In this document: positions 21,014 through 29,478 of the stretch, one piece after another
How the letters are laid out: each line of letters starts with the position of its first letter
Numbering within the stretch: the first letter of the stretch is position 1
Assembly (NCBI RefSeq): GCF_001690355.1
Contig: NZ_LZHG01000060.1
Location: 173,061-237,060 of the forward strand
Direction: 5' to 3'
Source of the DNA: Gilliamella sp. Choc4-2
GTDB lineage: Bacteria > Pseudomonadota > Gammaproteobacteria > Enterobacterales > Orbaceae
DNA length: 64,000 nt
Notes under the pieces: model-generated
What the model was told of the DNA's origin: nothing
Seen by the model: only the letters and a program-made list of their open reading frames with translations
The model's database searches: none
Position numbers and translations under genes: made by a program

Positions 21014-21163
21014 GACTCGGGGTGTTTTTTGTTTTACACAAAAAACTGAGATATTACCCGTTGAACCTGATCTGGGTTATACCAGCGTAGGGAAGTCTAA
21101 GCCATATACGGCCTAACGCGGCATATTCTTCCCAATTACTAAGCATAAAAAGGAAAGAATATG
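21014..21163 (+). promoter_or_regulatory. TPP riboswitch (THI element) with translational switch, upstream of thiM
   Basis: The aptamer spans about 21014-21097 and has the conserved blocks CGGGGTG, CTGAGA, ACCC, TGAACCTGATCTGGGTTA and GCGTAGGGAAG. Downstream, CATATTCTTCC (21122-21132) can pair with GGAAAGAATATG (21152-21163), which covers the thiM ribosome site and start codon. CTTCCC (21128-21133) can pair instead with GGGAAG of the aptamer (21090-21095). This reads as an OFF switch: TPP binding frees the anti-SD strand to hide the start. The pairing is by inspection, not by folding software. Confidence 0.95.
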
Positions 21164-21952
21164 TTATTAACAATAAAACCATTTCAAGCTGTTCAATTCC
21201 CACCTTTCATTAAGCAAGTACAACAGCAACAACCTTTAGTTCATTGCATGACCAATGATGTAGTGCAAAATTTTACCGCCAATGTATTACTTGCAATTGG
21301 CGCATCGCCAGCCATGGTTATCGCTGAACATGAAGTTTCTTCATTCGTTCGTGTTGCTAACAGTTTATTAATTAATCTAGGTACGGTATGCGGCAATACC
21401 GCAAAGAGTATGCTATTAGCCGCTGCTCAGGCTAAGAAAACTCAAACCCCTTGGGTATTAGATCCTGCTGCAGTTGGATTAGCCCTTCCTTACCGTACGA
21501 ATATTGCAAAACAATTATTATTATTAAAACCAACAGTAATTCGTGGCAATGCTTCTGAAATATTAGTATTAGATGAACAAAATTCATCATCGAAAGGACC
21601 TGACAGTCAAGATTCGACTGAATCAGCCTTAACAACAGCTATCTCACTTGCACAAAAATATGAAACTATCGTAACCATTACCGGTAAAACTGATTATATT
21701 ACTAATGGTAAAGATATTTATAGCATTACAGGCGGTGATATTGCATTAACAAAAATCACAGGTACTGGATGTTCATTGTCAGCAATGGTTGCCGCATTTA
21801 TAGCCAATTCAATGGATCCATTATTAGCTACCGCCTCCGCTTGTTTTATGATGAAAAAAGCCGGTGAACTTGCCAATAAACAGCAAGGATTAGGAACTTA
21901 TGCAGTCTCACTACTAGATAAACTTTCATTATTTAACATATCAGACAAATAG
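21161..21952 (+). CDS. thiM: hydroxyethylthiazole kinase
   Basis: Phosphorylates the thiazole alcohol HET for thiamin salvage. The 263 residues match ThiM length. Motifs include VHCMTNDVVQNFTAN, WVLDPAAVG and the catalytic ITGTGCSLSAMVAAF with its active-site Cys. Its start codon is inside the riboswitch expression platform. It heads thiM-thiE-thiD with 9- and 11-bp gaps, so the three are one operon. Confidence 0.97.
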   Translation: MLLTIKPFQAVQFPPFIKQVQQQQPLVHCMTNDVVQNFTANVLLAIGASPAMVIAEHEVSSFVRVANSLLINLGTVCGNTAKSMLLAAAQAKKTQTPWVLDPAAVGLALPYRTNIAKQLLLLKPTVIRGNASEILVLDEQNSSSKGPDSQDSTESALTTAISLAQKYETIVTITGKTDYITNGKDIYSITGGDIALTKITGTGCSLSAMVAAFIANSMDPLLATASACFMMKKAGELANKQQGLGTYAVSLLDKLSLFNISDK

Positions 21953-21961
21953 GAAAATATA

Positions 21962-22603
21962 ATGAAAAAGCAACTAGATTTGACACTTTACTTAGTCCTC
22001 GATCCATTATTATGCGGCGGCATTAAAGGCATGATAAATACCACCAAAATAGCAGTTGCCAATGGCGTAACCGCAATACAATTAAGATCCGAACACGAAT
22101 TTTCATGTAAGAATTGGTATCAAGCAGCAGTAGCTTTAAAACAGGTTCTTAACGATACTCCTGTACCATTATTTATTAACAATCATATTGATATAGCGTT
22201 AGCCGTTGATGCTAACGGTGTACATATTGGGCAAACAGATCTACCTATTAATATCGCAAGAAAATTAATTGGCAATGATAAATGGTTAGGATTTTCGGTG
22301 ACTAATCGTCAGCAACTTGAGGCAACGCCGTGGCAATTAGTGGATTATATTGGTGTTGGTCCGATTTTTTCAACAGACACTAAAAAAGATGTCACGCCAC
22401 CAATAGGCATGCAACAACTAACTGAGTTAGTAAAGCTAAAACAGCGCACTGCCGTCGCTATTGGAGGAATCAATACCAATAACGCCACAAAAATTTTGCA
22501 GACCGGTATTGAAGGAATTGCTGTGGTTTCAGCAATTTGTGGTCAAACAGATGTTTCACAAGCTACCTTAGCACTTATCGAAAAAATAAAACAAACTAAA
22601 TAG
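21962..22603 (+). CDS. thiE: thiamine-phosphate synthase
   Basis: Joins HMP pyrophosphate and HET phosphate to give thiamin monophosphate. The 213-residue TIM barrel shows the pyrophosphate-binding QLRSEHE, FINNHIDIALAVDANGVHIGQ, and the YIGVGPIFSTDTKKD loop followed by VAIGGINTNN. It is the middle gene of the TPP-controlled operon. Confidence 0.96.
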   Translation: MKKQLDLTLYLVLDPLLCGGIKGMINTTKIAVANGVTAIQLRSEHEFSCKNWYQAAVALKQVLNDTPVPLFINNHIDIALAVDANGVHIGQTDLPINIARKLIGNDKWLGFSVTNRQQLEATPWQLVDYIGVGPIFSTDTKKDVTPPIGMQQLTELVKLKQRTAVAIGGINTNNATKILQTGIEGIAVVSAICGQTDVSQATLALIEKIKQTK

Positions 22604-22614
22604 GAAAGAATATT

Positions 22615-23409
22615 ATGACAACAATTGCCTTAACAATTGCAGGATCTGACTCAAGCGGTGGAGCGGGTATTCAAGCAGACTTAAAAACTTTTTCAGCATT
22701 CGGCGTTTATGGTATTTCAGTCATAACCGCCCTTACAGCACAAAGCACTCAAGGGATTGATGCCATATTAGCAATTAAACCGAAATTTATTGAAGCACAA
22801 TTTACTACGTTATATCAAGATATTAAAATTGATAGTGTGAAAATAGGTATGCTGATGAATAAAGAGATTGTCTCAACCGTTCATCACCTTCTAAAAAATA
22901 ATCCGATTAAAACTGTTGTAATAGATACAGTAATGGTAGCCAAAGGAGGACATTTATTATTAAAATCGGATGCTGTTGCTGCCATTCGAGAGCTTTTATT
23001 ACCTTTAGCAACGATCATTACCCCCAACCTACCTGAAGCTGCAACATTATTAGATTGTGATGAAGCTAAAACAGAAGAAGAAATGCAAATACAAGGTTAT
23101 GAGCTACTTAAATTGGGTTGCAAAGCAGTATTAATAAAAGGTGGGCATCTATCAAGTAATCAAAGTCCTGATTACTTAATTACACAAGATAATATAATAA
23201 GGCTGACTTCACCTCGAATTGCCACTAAAAATACCCATGGAACAGGATGCACCTTATCAGCTGCTATTGCTGCACTGCTCCCCAATAATACCTTAGAACA
23301 GGCAATAAAATATTCAAAAGACTATATACAAGGTGTGATTAAGCATGCAGATAATTTATCGGTTGGTCAAGGAATTGGACCAACACATCATTTTTATCAG
23401 TGGTGGTAA
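22615..23409 (+). CDS. thiD: hydroxymethylpyrimidine/phosphomethylpyrimidine kinase
   Basis: Phosphorylates HMP twice to the pyrophosphate used by ThiE. The 264 residues include the N-terminal AGSDSSGGAGIQADLKTF, VVIDTVMVAKGG, and the ribokinase-like catalytic THGTGCTLSAAIAA. It is the last gene of the thiMED operon. With ThiM and ThiE it forms a complete salvage route from HET and HMP; no de novo genes (thiC, thiGH) are adjacent. Confidence 0.97.
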   Translation: MTTIALTIAGSDSSGGAGIQADLKTFSAFGVYGISVITALTAQSTQGIDAILAIKPKFIEAQFTTLYQDIKIDSVKIGMLMNKEIVSTVHHLLKNNPIKTVVIDTVMVAKGGHLLLKSDAVAAIRELLLPLATIITPNLPEAATLLDCDEAKTEEEMQIQGYELLKLGCKAVLIKGGHLSSNQSPDYLITQDNIIRLTSPRIATKNTHGTGCTLSAAIAALLPNNTLEQAIKYSKDYIQGVIKHADNLSVGQGIGPTHHFYQWW

Positions 23410-23616
23410 AAAACTTTAGAAACACTATCTTTTTTGAAGCCTTTACTCAGTTATTTTCGGTATTTTGAGAAAATGGGAAAGTTATTTCCTTTTGATACAG
23501 ATCTTATGTTTAGAGCTATACCATTTTGACCATTTCATGTATAAATGATGTAGCCTAAACAGAGCTCCACCAAAACGTAAAATATCTATAAATTAAAAGC
23601 TCGAAAAACAGTATAA

Positions 23617-23820
23617 TTAATATAAAATCTCAACGAATTCAAATCCTGCTTCGCTAACAGCAGTAATAGCCGCTTCTTGTGAGATAGTACCTTTTTCAAT
23701 ATTAACTTCATGTTTATTCAAATCCACCGTTACTTTAGCTTTTGGATCAATATCGTTAATCGCTTTGGTAATGGTTTTCACACAATGCTGACAACTCATA
23801 TTATTAACGATTAATTTCAT
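23617..23820 (-). CDS. small heavy-metal-associated (HMA) protein, copper-chaperone-like
   Basis: A single HMA domain of 67 residues with the metal-binding MSCQHC at residues 8-13, a ferredoxin-like fold length and no signal peptide. CopZ-type proteins pass Cu(I) to P-type ATPases. Here no copper ATPase is adjacent, so partner and metal are inferred. The 207 bp separating it from thiD hold no obvious element. Confidence 0.85.
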   Translation of the reverse strand: MKLIVNNMSCQHCVKTITKAINDIDPKAKVTVDLNKHEVNIEKGTISQEAAITAVSEAGFEFVEILY

Positions 23821-24177
23821 TATTAGCCTCTTTGTTTCATCAAGCTTAGATAAATAAATTTTAACGTGTTAATCGAGAATAATAAACTAATTATTAACCG
23901 AATCAATATACATTTAATAAACTAAATAGCTAAAGCTAATTAGAATAACAGTTTTAATCTTAAGCTCAAAAATGTAAATAATTTATATTAAAATTGTAAT
24001 ATTATTGAATAAAATATTAGTTAGGCTTAATAATTCAATTAAAAACAAAAAGTGCTATTAATTTATAGCCACTTTGACATCATTATTCATTAAGCGTTAT
24101 ACTACTTATGATATTTTGTGCATCTAAATAGTTAAGCAGACTTTTATTAAAAGCAGTTTAAACATAGGGGGTGTAAT
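23821..24177. other. gene-free divergent gap
   Basis: 357 bp between the HMA protein and the DUF3597 gene, very A+T-rich. Only the GGGGG ribosome site of the downstream gene is distinct; no other element is evident. Confidence 0.5.
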
Positions 24178-24621
24178 TTGGGTATCTTAAATAATATTTT
24201 TTCTAAAATCTTTCCAAACGCGCAAGCTGCTGTAGGCAATGTTGCGGATGCAGTTAAAAATCAAGTCAATAATATAACTGGTCACGATAAAGAGGAAACG
24301 CAAAATAGCCAAGACCAAAATTCAAATCAGAATCAACAAAATTCAGATAACAAAGCACCTATATCTGAAGTTGATGTTATGTCAATTCTCGAAAACCTTG
24401 CCAAAAAATTTCCGGAAAAACTTAACTGGAAAACCTCAATTGTAGATTTATTAAAGTTATTAAATATAGATAATAGTTTAGAAGCTCGGAAAAAATTAGC
24501 TCAAGAACTGAATTATACAGGCAGTACTGATGATACGGCATCAATGAATACTTGGCTTATTAAAGAAGTATTGAAAAAAATTGCTGAAAAAGGCGGAAAT
24601 GTAACTCATCTATTTTCTTAA
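24178..24621 (+). CDS. DUF3597 family protein
   Basis: Function unknown. The 147-residue protein has an N-terminal amphipathic stretch (GILNNIFSKIFPNAQAA), a Q/N-rich linker (about 40-62) and a conserved helical C-terminal domain. That domain (EVDVMSILENLAKKFPEKLNWKTSIVDLLKLL split over 64-95, then ELNYTG...MNTWL) matches the DUF3597 pattern I know. It starts at TTG, preceded by AGGGGG at good spacing; upstream in-frame GTG is blocked by a stop. It is convergent with pth. Confidence 0.82.
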   Translation: MGILNNIFSKIFPNAQAAVGNVADAVKNQVNNITGHDKEETQNSQDQNSNQNQQNSDNKAPISEVDVMSILENLAKKFPEKLNWKTSIVDLLKLLNIDNSLEARKKLAQELNYTGSTDDTASMNTWLIKEVLKKIAEKGGNVTHLFS

Positions 24622-24651
24622 GTAATAAAGTAAAAAATGTACCTCGGGATT

Positions 24652-24675
24652 AATCCACCTGTGATAAGGTGGATT
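24652..24675. terminator. hairpin between DUF3597 gene and pth
   Basis: An 8-bp stem AATCCACC / GGTGGATT with an 8-nt loop, followed by TTCTAT. It sits between convergent genes and can serve both. Confidence 0.6.
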
Positions 24676-24724
24676 TCTATACAAAAAATCTTTTACTATT
24701 CTTAATTTTATAAATTATCAAAAA

Positions 24725-25309
24725 CTAAGCTTTAAACGAATGTAATTGATTCATTGCAGCATCTATTCCGTTAGACAACAAAACCTCCACACATTGAACC
24801 GACTCATTAATCACTTTATTAATCAATTCTTGTTCAGATTTGCATGGTTTGTTTAAGACATAACTAACAACTTTATTTTTATCACCTGGATGTCCGATAC
24901 CAATTCTTAATCGATAAAAATTTAAATTATTACCCAATTTGCTAGCAATATCTTTTAGCCCATTATGCCCACCATGACTACCACCAAACTTAAGTTTAGC
25001 TATTCCGGGATTTAAGTCGAGTTCATCATGTGCAACTAAGATCTCTTCTGGCTTTATTTGGTAAAATGTCGCCATAGCCTGTACCGCTTTACCACTTAAA
25101 TTCATGAAAGTAGTTGGAACTAATAAACGCACATCATAACCAGAAATGTTGATCCGTGATGTGTAACCAAAAAATTTAGGCTCATTTTTTAATGATTGAT
25201 TATAGCACTCAGCCAATTTTTCAATAAACCAAGCCCCCGCATTATGGCGAGTTGCGGCATATTCATTTCCGGGATTAGCAAGCCCTACTATCAATTTTAT
25301 CGTTGTCAT
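24725..25309 (-). CDS. pth: peptidyl-tRNA hydrolase
   Basis: Releases peptides from peptidyl-tRNA that has dropped off ribosomes. The 194 residues include [21 protein letters not shown] with the catalytic His, plus [23 protein letters not shown] and [12 protein letters not shown]. It lies downstream of prs on the same strand but is separated by an intrinsic terminator, so read-through or its own promoter is needed. Confidence 0.97.
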   Translation of the reverse strand: MTTIKLIVGLANPGNEYAATRHNAGAWFIEKLAECYNQSLKNEPKFFGYTSRINISGYDVRLLVPTTFMNLSGKAVQAMATFYQIKPEEILVAHDELDLNPGIAKLKFGGSHGGHNGLKDIASKLGNNLNFYRLRIGIGHPGDKNKVVSYVLNKPCKSEQELINKVINESVQCVEVLLSNGIDAAMNQLHSFKA

Positions 25310-25337
25310 AATATATTTATTATCGATGATTTTATCG

Positions 25338-25361
25338 TAAAAAATGCCCCTAAAGGGGCAT
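25338..25361 (-). terminator. intrinsic terminator of prs
   Basis: On the minus strand a 7-bp stem (ATGCCCC / GGGGCAT, loop TTTA) is followed directly by TTTTTT. This is a textbook Rho-independent terminator 22 bp after the prs stop. Confidence 0.88.
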
Positions 25362-25382
25362 CAAATTAAATGATAAAATAGA

Positions 25383-26330
25383 TTATTGATGGAACATTGC
25401 TGAAATTGATTCTTCGTTACTAATTCGACGAATTGCTTCAGCAAGCATACCTGATAATGTTAATTGGCGAACATTTTTCAATGCTTTTACTTCAGCCGTT
25501 AATGGAATTGTGTCACAAACAACAATTTCATCAATGGCACAGTTTTTAATGTTACTTACTGCTTTACCTGAAAATATCGGGTGTGTCGCATAAGCAAACA
25601 CTCTTTTCGCCCCTCGTACTTTTAAAGCATCAGCTGCTTTACAAAGTGTTCCAGCAGTATCAATCATATCATCAACTAAGATACAATCTCTATCAGCAAC
25701 ATCACCAATAATATTCATCACTTCTGCTTCATTTGCACGTTGACGACGTTTATCAATAATTGCCATATCAGTATCATTAAGCAGTTTAGCTATGGCACGT
25801 GCACGCACCACACCACCAATATCAGGCGAAACAACAATTGGGCGTTCAAACTCACGTTGTAGCATATCTTCTAAAATAACTGGGCTGCCAAATACATTAT
25901 CAACAGGCACATCAAAGAAACCTTGAATTTGTTCGGCATGAAGATCAACGGTTAATACCCTATCGACACCAACTGTTGATAGAAAATCAGCAACAACTTT
26001 AGCAGTAATAGGTACACGAGCCGAACGAACACGGCGATCTTGTCTTGCATAACCAAAATAAGGAATAACAGCAGTAATACGACCAGCAGATGCACGGCGC
26101 ATTGCATCGATCATAACTAATAATTCCATTAAATTGTCATTGGTAGGAGCACAAGTTGATTGAATAATAAAAACATCTTCACCACGGACATTTTCATTGA
26201 TTTGGACATTGACTTCGCCATCACTAAAACGGCTTACAACAATGTCACCAAGGGAAGTATAAAGACGATTAGCTATACGCTTTGCTAGTTCTGGTGTGGC
26301 ATTACCAGCAAAAAGCTTCATATCAGGCAC
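25383..26330 (-). CDS. prs: ribose-phosphate pyrophosphokinase
   Basis: Makes PRPP from ribose-5-phosphate and ATP for nucleotide, histidine and tryptophan synthesis. The 315-residue length is exact for the family. Motifs include [12 protein letters not shown], the flexible-loop [13 protein letters not shown], and the PRPP-binding [15 protein letters not shown]. It is read alone up to a strong terminator. Confidence 0.98.
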   Translation of the reverse strand: MPDMKLFAGNATPELAKRIANRLYTSLGDIVVSRFSDGEVNVQINENVRGEDVFIIQSTCAPTNDNLMELLVMIDAMRRASAGRITAVIPYFGYARQDRRVRSARVPITAKVVADFLSTVGVDRVLTVDLHAEQIQGFFDVPVDNVFGSPVILEDMLQREFERPIVVSPDIGGVVRARAIAKLLNDTDMAIIDKRRQRANEAEVMNIIGDVADRDCILVDDMIDTAGTLCKAADALKVRGAKRVFAYATHPIFSGKAVSNIKNCAIDEIVVCDTIPLTAEVKALKNVRQLTLSGMLAEAIRRISNEESISAMFHQ

Positions 26331-26597
26331 GAGAAATCCTCAAGCATGTATTTATGATTACTTAATACGTAATCGGTTAAATTGGAATGACAATTATATA
26401 ATCATTTAATGATTATGCTCAACAACATTATAAAAAATTATTTGATATCTCAATCAAATTGCAAGTTAGTAAATTTGATAAAATATGTTTTTTGACGTCA
26501 TCTTAAAATAGAGTAAACTAATTAGCCAAAGTTTTCTAACTACATTAGAATTTTCCATTAACTTTAATCAATCTTACAACGATAAGTAGATAACGTA

Positions 26598-27299
26598 ATG
26601 AATGAACACTTAAATACAGATATTAAAGATTTAAAATCTAAACGAACTATTCGAAGTTTTGTATTAAGACAAGGACGTTTGACTAAAGGACAAGAACAAG
26701 CATTAAAAAATTTATGGCCAACATTTGGCATTGAATATAATCCGAATAGCGTTATATCTTTTGAAACAAACAAAAATGTAGTGTTAGAAATTGGATTTGG
26801 CATGGGCGCCTCATTGATTGAAATGGCCAAAAATGCACCCAATACATCATTTTTAGGTATAGAAGTGCATAAGCCTGGTATTGGTTCTTGCTTAATGGCT
26901 ATCGAGGAAAATCAATTACCCAATTTAAAAGTAATGTGTCATGATGCTGTTGAAGTATTACAGAATATGATTACAAATGATTCACTAAATAAAGTGCAAA
27001 TCTTTTTCCCAGATCCATGGCATAAAGCAAAACACAACAAACGCCGAATTATTCAACCTAATTTTGTCGAGCTTATTAGGCAAAAATTAAAACCAGGTGG
27101 TATTTTACATTTAGCCACAGATTGGCAACATTATGCTGAACATATGCTTGAAGTCTTAACTCAAGCAAAAGGTTTTAAAAATTTATCAATAACGAATGAC
27201 TACATACCAAGACCAGAAGAAAGACCAATTACCAAATTTGAAAAACGAGGAAAAAATTTAGGTCATGGCGTTTGGGATTTGCAATTTATGAAAAAATAG
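26598..27299 (+). CDS. trmB: tRNA (guanine-N7-)-methyltransferase
   Basis: Forms m7G46 in tRNA using SAM. The 233 residues have the Rossmann motif [24 protein letters not shown], and the TrmB signature [16 protein letters not shown]. The C-terminal [18 protein letters not shown] is also typical. It is divergent from prs over 267 bp and ends 339 bp before coaD. Confidence 0.97.
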   Translation: MNEHLNTDIKDLKSKRTIRSFVLRQGRLTKGQEQALKNLWPTFGIEYNPNSVISFETNKNVVLEIGFGMGASLIEMAKNAPNTSFLGIEVHKPGIGSCLMAIEENQLPNLKVMCHDAVEVLQNMITNDSLNKVQIFFPDPWHKAKHNKRRIIQPNFVELIRQKLKPGGILHLATDWQHYAEHMLEVLTQAKGFKNLSITNDYIPRPEERPITKFEKRGKNLGHGVWDLQFMKK

Positions 27300-27531
27300 C
27301 AGCATTAAGTAATAATTATACGAAATGAAATACTACATTTACTTCGTCTGCACCGTTTAATCCATGTATCTAAATCAATACAATTTACTCAATAACAGAT
27401 AAAATTATTTTAAATGTAATAAAATTGCGATTGTATTCTAAATTTATTATTAAATGATTAATGATAGGCCTGAGTCTCATTCGCCAAAAAACTTAGCATT
27501 ATAATTGCCCATAAGGAGAAATTATTCTATC

Positions 27532-27568
27532 AGCAATTGCCTTTCTTGAAAAAAGAAAGGCAATTGCT
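27532..27568. repeat. perfect 16-bp inverted repeat between trmB and coaD
   Basis: AGCAATTGCCTTTCTT and AAGAAAGGCAATTGCT enclose a GAAAA loop. The repeat lies in the 339-bp trmB-coaD gap (27300-27638), which otherwise holds nothing recognisable. There is no T-tract on either strand, so it could be a terminator, an RNA-processing site or part of a coaD leader. Confidence 0.85.
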
Positions 27569-27638
27569 ATAGTTAATCTAACAATTCTGTGCAAAATTAT
27601 GTATGATATAAATCTCGTCGTTAATGGATATAAGATAA

Positions 27639-28127
27639 ATGACTAGCAAAACTTCAACAGCCATCTTTCCTGGCACTTTTGATCCCACAACTAATGGGCA
27701 TATTGATCTTATTACTCGAGCCTCACTATTATTTCCTAAACTAATTGTTGCTATCGCTGAAAATCCTAGCAAAAGGACTCTCTTTACTTTAGAAGAACGA
27801 GTTAACTTAGCTTTAATTGCGGTTGAACATTTACCTAATGTTGAAGTCATTGGTTTTGATAATTTAATGGCGGACTTTGCACAAATTCATAATGCAACAG
27901 TCATTGTGCGTGGTGTTCGAACAACACATGATTTTGAATACGAAAGACAACTTGCCGAAATGAATCGAGCATTAAAGCCAGACTTAGACACTATCTTTTT
28001 AATGCCTTCAATTGCAATGGGGTTTATTTCTTCAACCATTGTAAAAGATGTTGCTTATCATGGTGGAGATATATCCAACTTAGTCCCACCGCATGTTAAA
28101 ACAAAATTACTTGAACAGTTAACATAA
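27639..28127 (+). CDS. coaD: phosphopantetheine adenylyltransferase
   Basis: Transfers AMP to 4'-phosphopantetheine in coenzyme A synthesis. The 162 residues have the nucleotidyltransferase HIGH motif in PGTFDPTTNGHIDLI, followed by VRGVRTTHDFEYERQLAEMN and SSTIVKDVAYHGGDIS. It is 11 bp upstream of rlmD. The length fits hexameric CoaD. Confidence 0.97.
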   Translation: MTSKTSTAIFPGTFDPTTNGHIDLITRASLLFPKLIVAIAENPSKRTLFTLEERVNLALIAVEHLPNVEVIGFDNLMADFAQIHNATVIVRGVRTTHDFEYERQLAEMNRALKPDLDTIFLMPSIAMGFISSTIVKDVAYHGGDISNLVPPHVKTKLLEQLT

Positions 28128-28138
28128 TTCAAATTTAT

Positions 28139-29476
28139 ATGGTTAATTTTTACACTCCTGCAAAAAAGAAACTTTCCCCAAAAAAATTGACTGTGACAGT
28201 CTCAAGCTTAGATGCCTTTGGGCAAGGAATAGCTAGTCATAAAGGTAAAACAATTTTTATTAAATCAGCACTACCTGATGAAACTGTTGATATTGTTCTA
28301 ACTGAAGATAAAAAGAATTATGCAAAAGCAAAAGTAATAAAATATCATAACCAAAGTGCCACACGCATAAAACCACAATGTAAATACTATCAAAAATGTG
28401 GTGGCTGTGAACTACAACATATTGCACCACATTTGCAACAACAATCAAAATATGAGGCACTAATAAATCTGTTACAAAAAGAAACGGGACAACCTTTAAC
28501 AGATATTGTTAAAAGCTCACTCCAAATTATTACCGATCAACCTTATCATTATCGTCGACGAGCAAGACTAGCGATTAATATTGTTAAAGGCGAATTATTG
28601 ATTGGCTTTCGTCAGTTAGAATCAAATCAAATAATCAATATTGAACAATGTCCAGTATTAGTTAATGAATTAAACTCACTACTTTTACCACTACAAAATA
28701 TATTACGTCAAATAAAACAAAAAAAAGCGCTTGGCCATATTGAATTAATCTCTGTGGATAGCGGTATCATTCTTGTATTAAGACACACTACATCATTATC
28801 AGAAGTTGATACCAGATTATTAAAGAAATTCGCCGAAGATAATAGAATTTCACTTTATTTTCATGGCAAAGAATTAATCCATATATATGGTAAATCCGAA
28901 CACTATTACCTAATTAACAATCTAAAACTTACATTTAGTCCGCTTGACTTTATCCAAGTCAACAGCAAAATTAATCAAAAAATGATAGTTGAAGCACTCA
29001 AGTGGCTTGACTTACAATCCACAGATAAAGTTTTAGATCTATTTTGTGGTATGGGTAATTTTTCATTACCTATGGCAACAATATGCCAATCGGTAACAGG
29101 TATTGAAGGCATCAACGAACTAGTTGAAAAAGCAAAATTTAACGCTATATTAAATAGCAATGAAATTCGTGCTGAAACCCATTTTTTAACTAGTAACTTA
29201 GAGGATAACCAACAATTTTCGACATGGAATCAATTAAAATTTAATAAAATTTTATTGGATCCTGCTAGGGCTGGAGCATTTAATGTAACCACCGAAATTC
29301 TGAAAATAGAACCTTCTAAAATTGTTTATATATCCTGTAATCCAGCAACGTTAGCTAGAGATAGTAAGCAATTTCTTGATGCAGGATACCAAATTACTCA
29401 AGTTGCTATTTTAGATATGTTTCCGCAAACTAAGCACATTGAATCAATGTTGTTGTTAACGAAATTAGGATCATAA
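28139..29476 (+). CDS. rlmD: 23S rRNA (uracil-1939-C5)-methyltransferase
   Basis: Methylates U1939 of 23S rRNA using SAM. The 445 residues have an N-terminal TRAM domain (about 14-72). The Fe-S ligands are C81, C87, C90 and C171 (CKYYQKCGGC and IEQCPVL). The SAM domain has LDLFCGMGNFSLP, and the catalytic Cys is in VYISCNPATLARD. It is followed after 2 bp by relA, as in many gammaproteobacteria. Confidence 0.95.
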   Translation: MVNFYTPAKKKLSPKKLTVTVSSLDAFGQGIASHKGKTIFIKSALPDETVDIVLTEDKKNYAKAKVIKYHNQSATRIKPQCKYYQKCGGCELQHIAPHLQQQSKYEALINLLQKETGQPLTDIVKSSLQIITDQPYHYRRRARLAINIVKGELLIGFRQLESNQIINIEQCPVLVNELNSLLLPLQNILRQIKQKKALGHIELISVDSGIILVLRHTTSLSEVDTRLLKKFAEDNRISLYFHGKELIHIYGKSEHYYLINNLKLTFSPLDFIQVNSKINQKMIVEALKWLDLQSTDKVLDLFCGMGNFSLPMATICQSVTGIEGINELVEKAKFNAILNSNEIRAETHFLTSNLEDNQQFSTWNQLKFNKILLDPARAGAFNVTTEILKIEPSKIVYISCNPATLARDSKQFLDAGYQITQVAILDMFPQTKHIESMLLLTKLGS

Positions 29477-29478
29477 TT

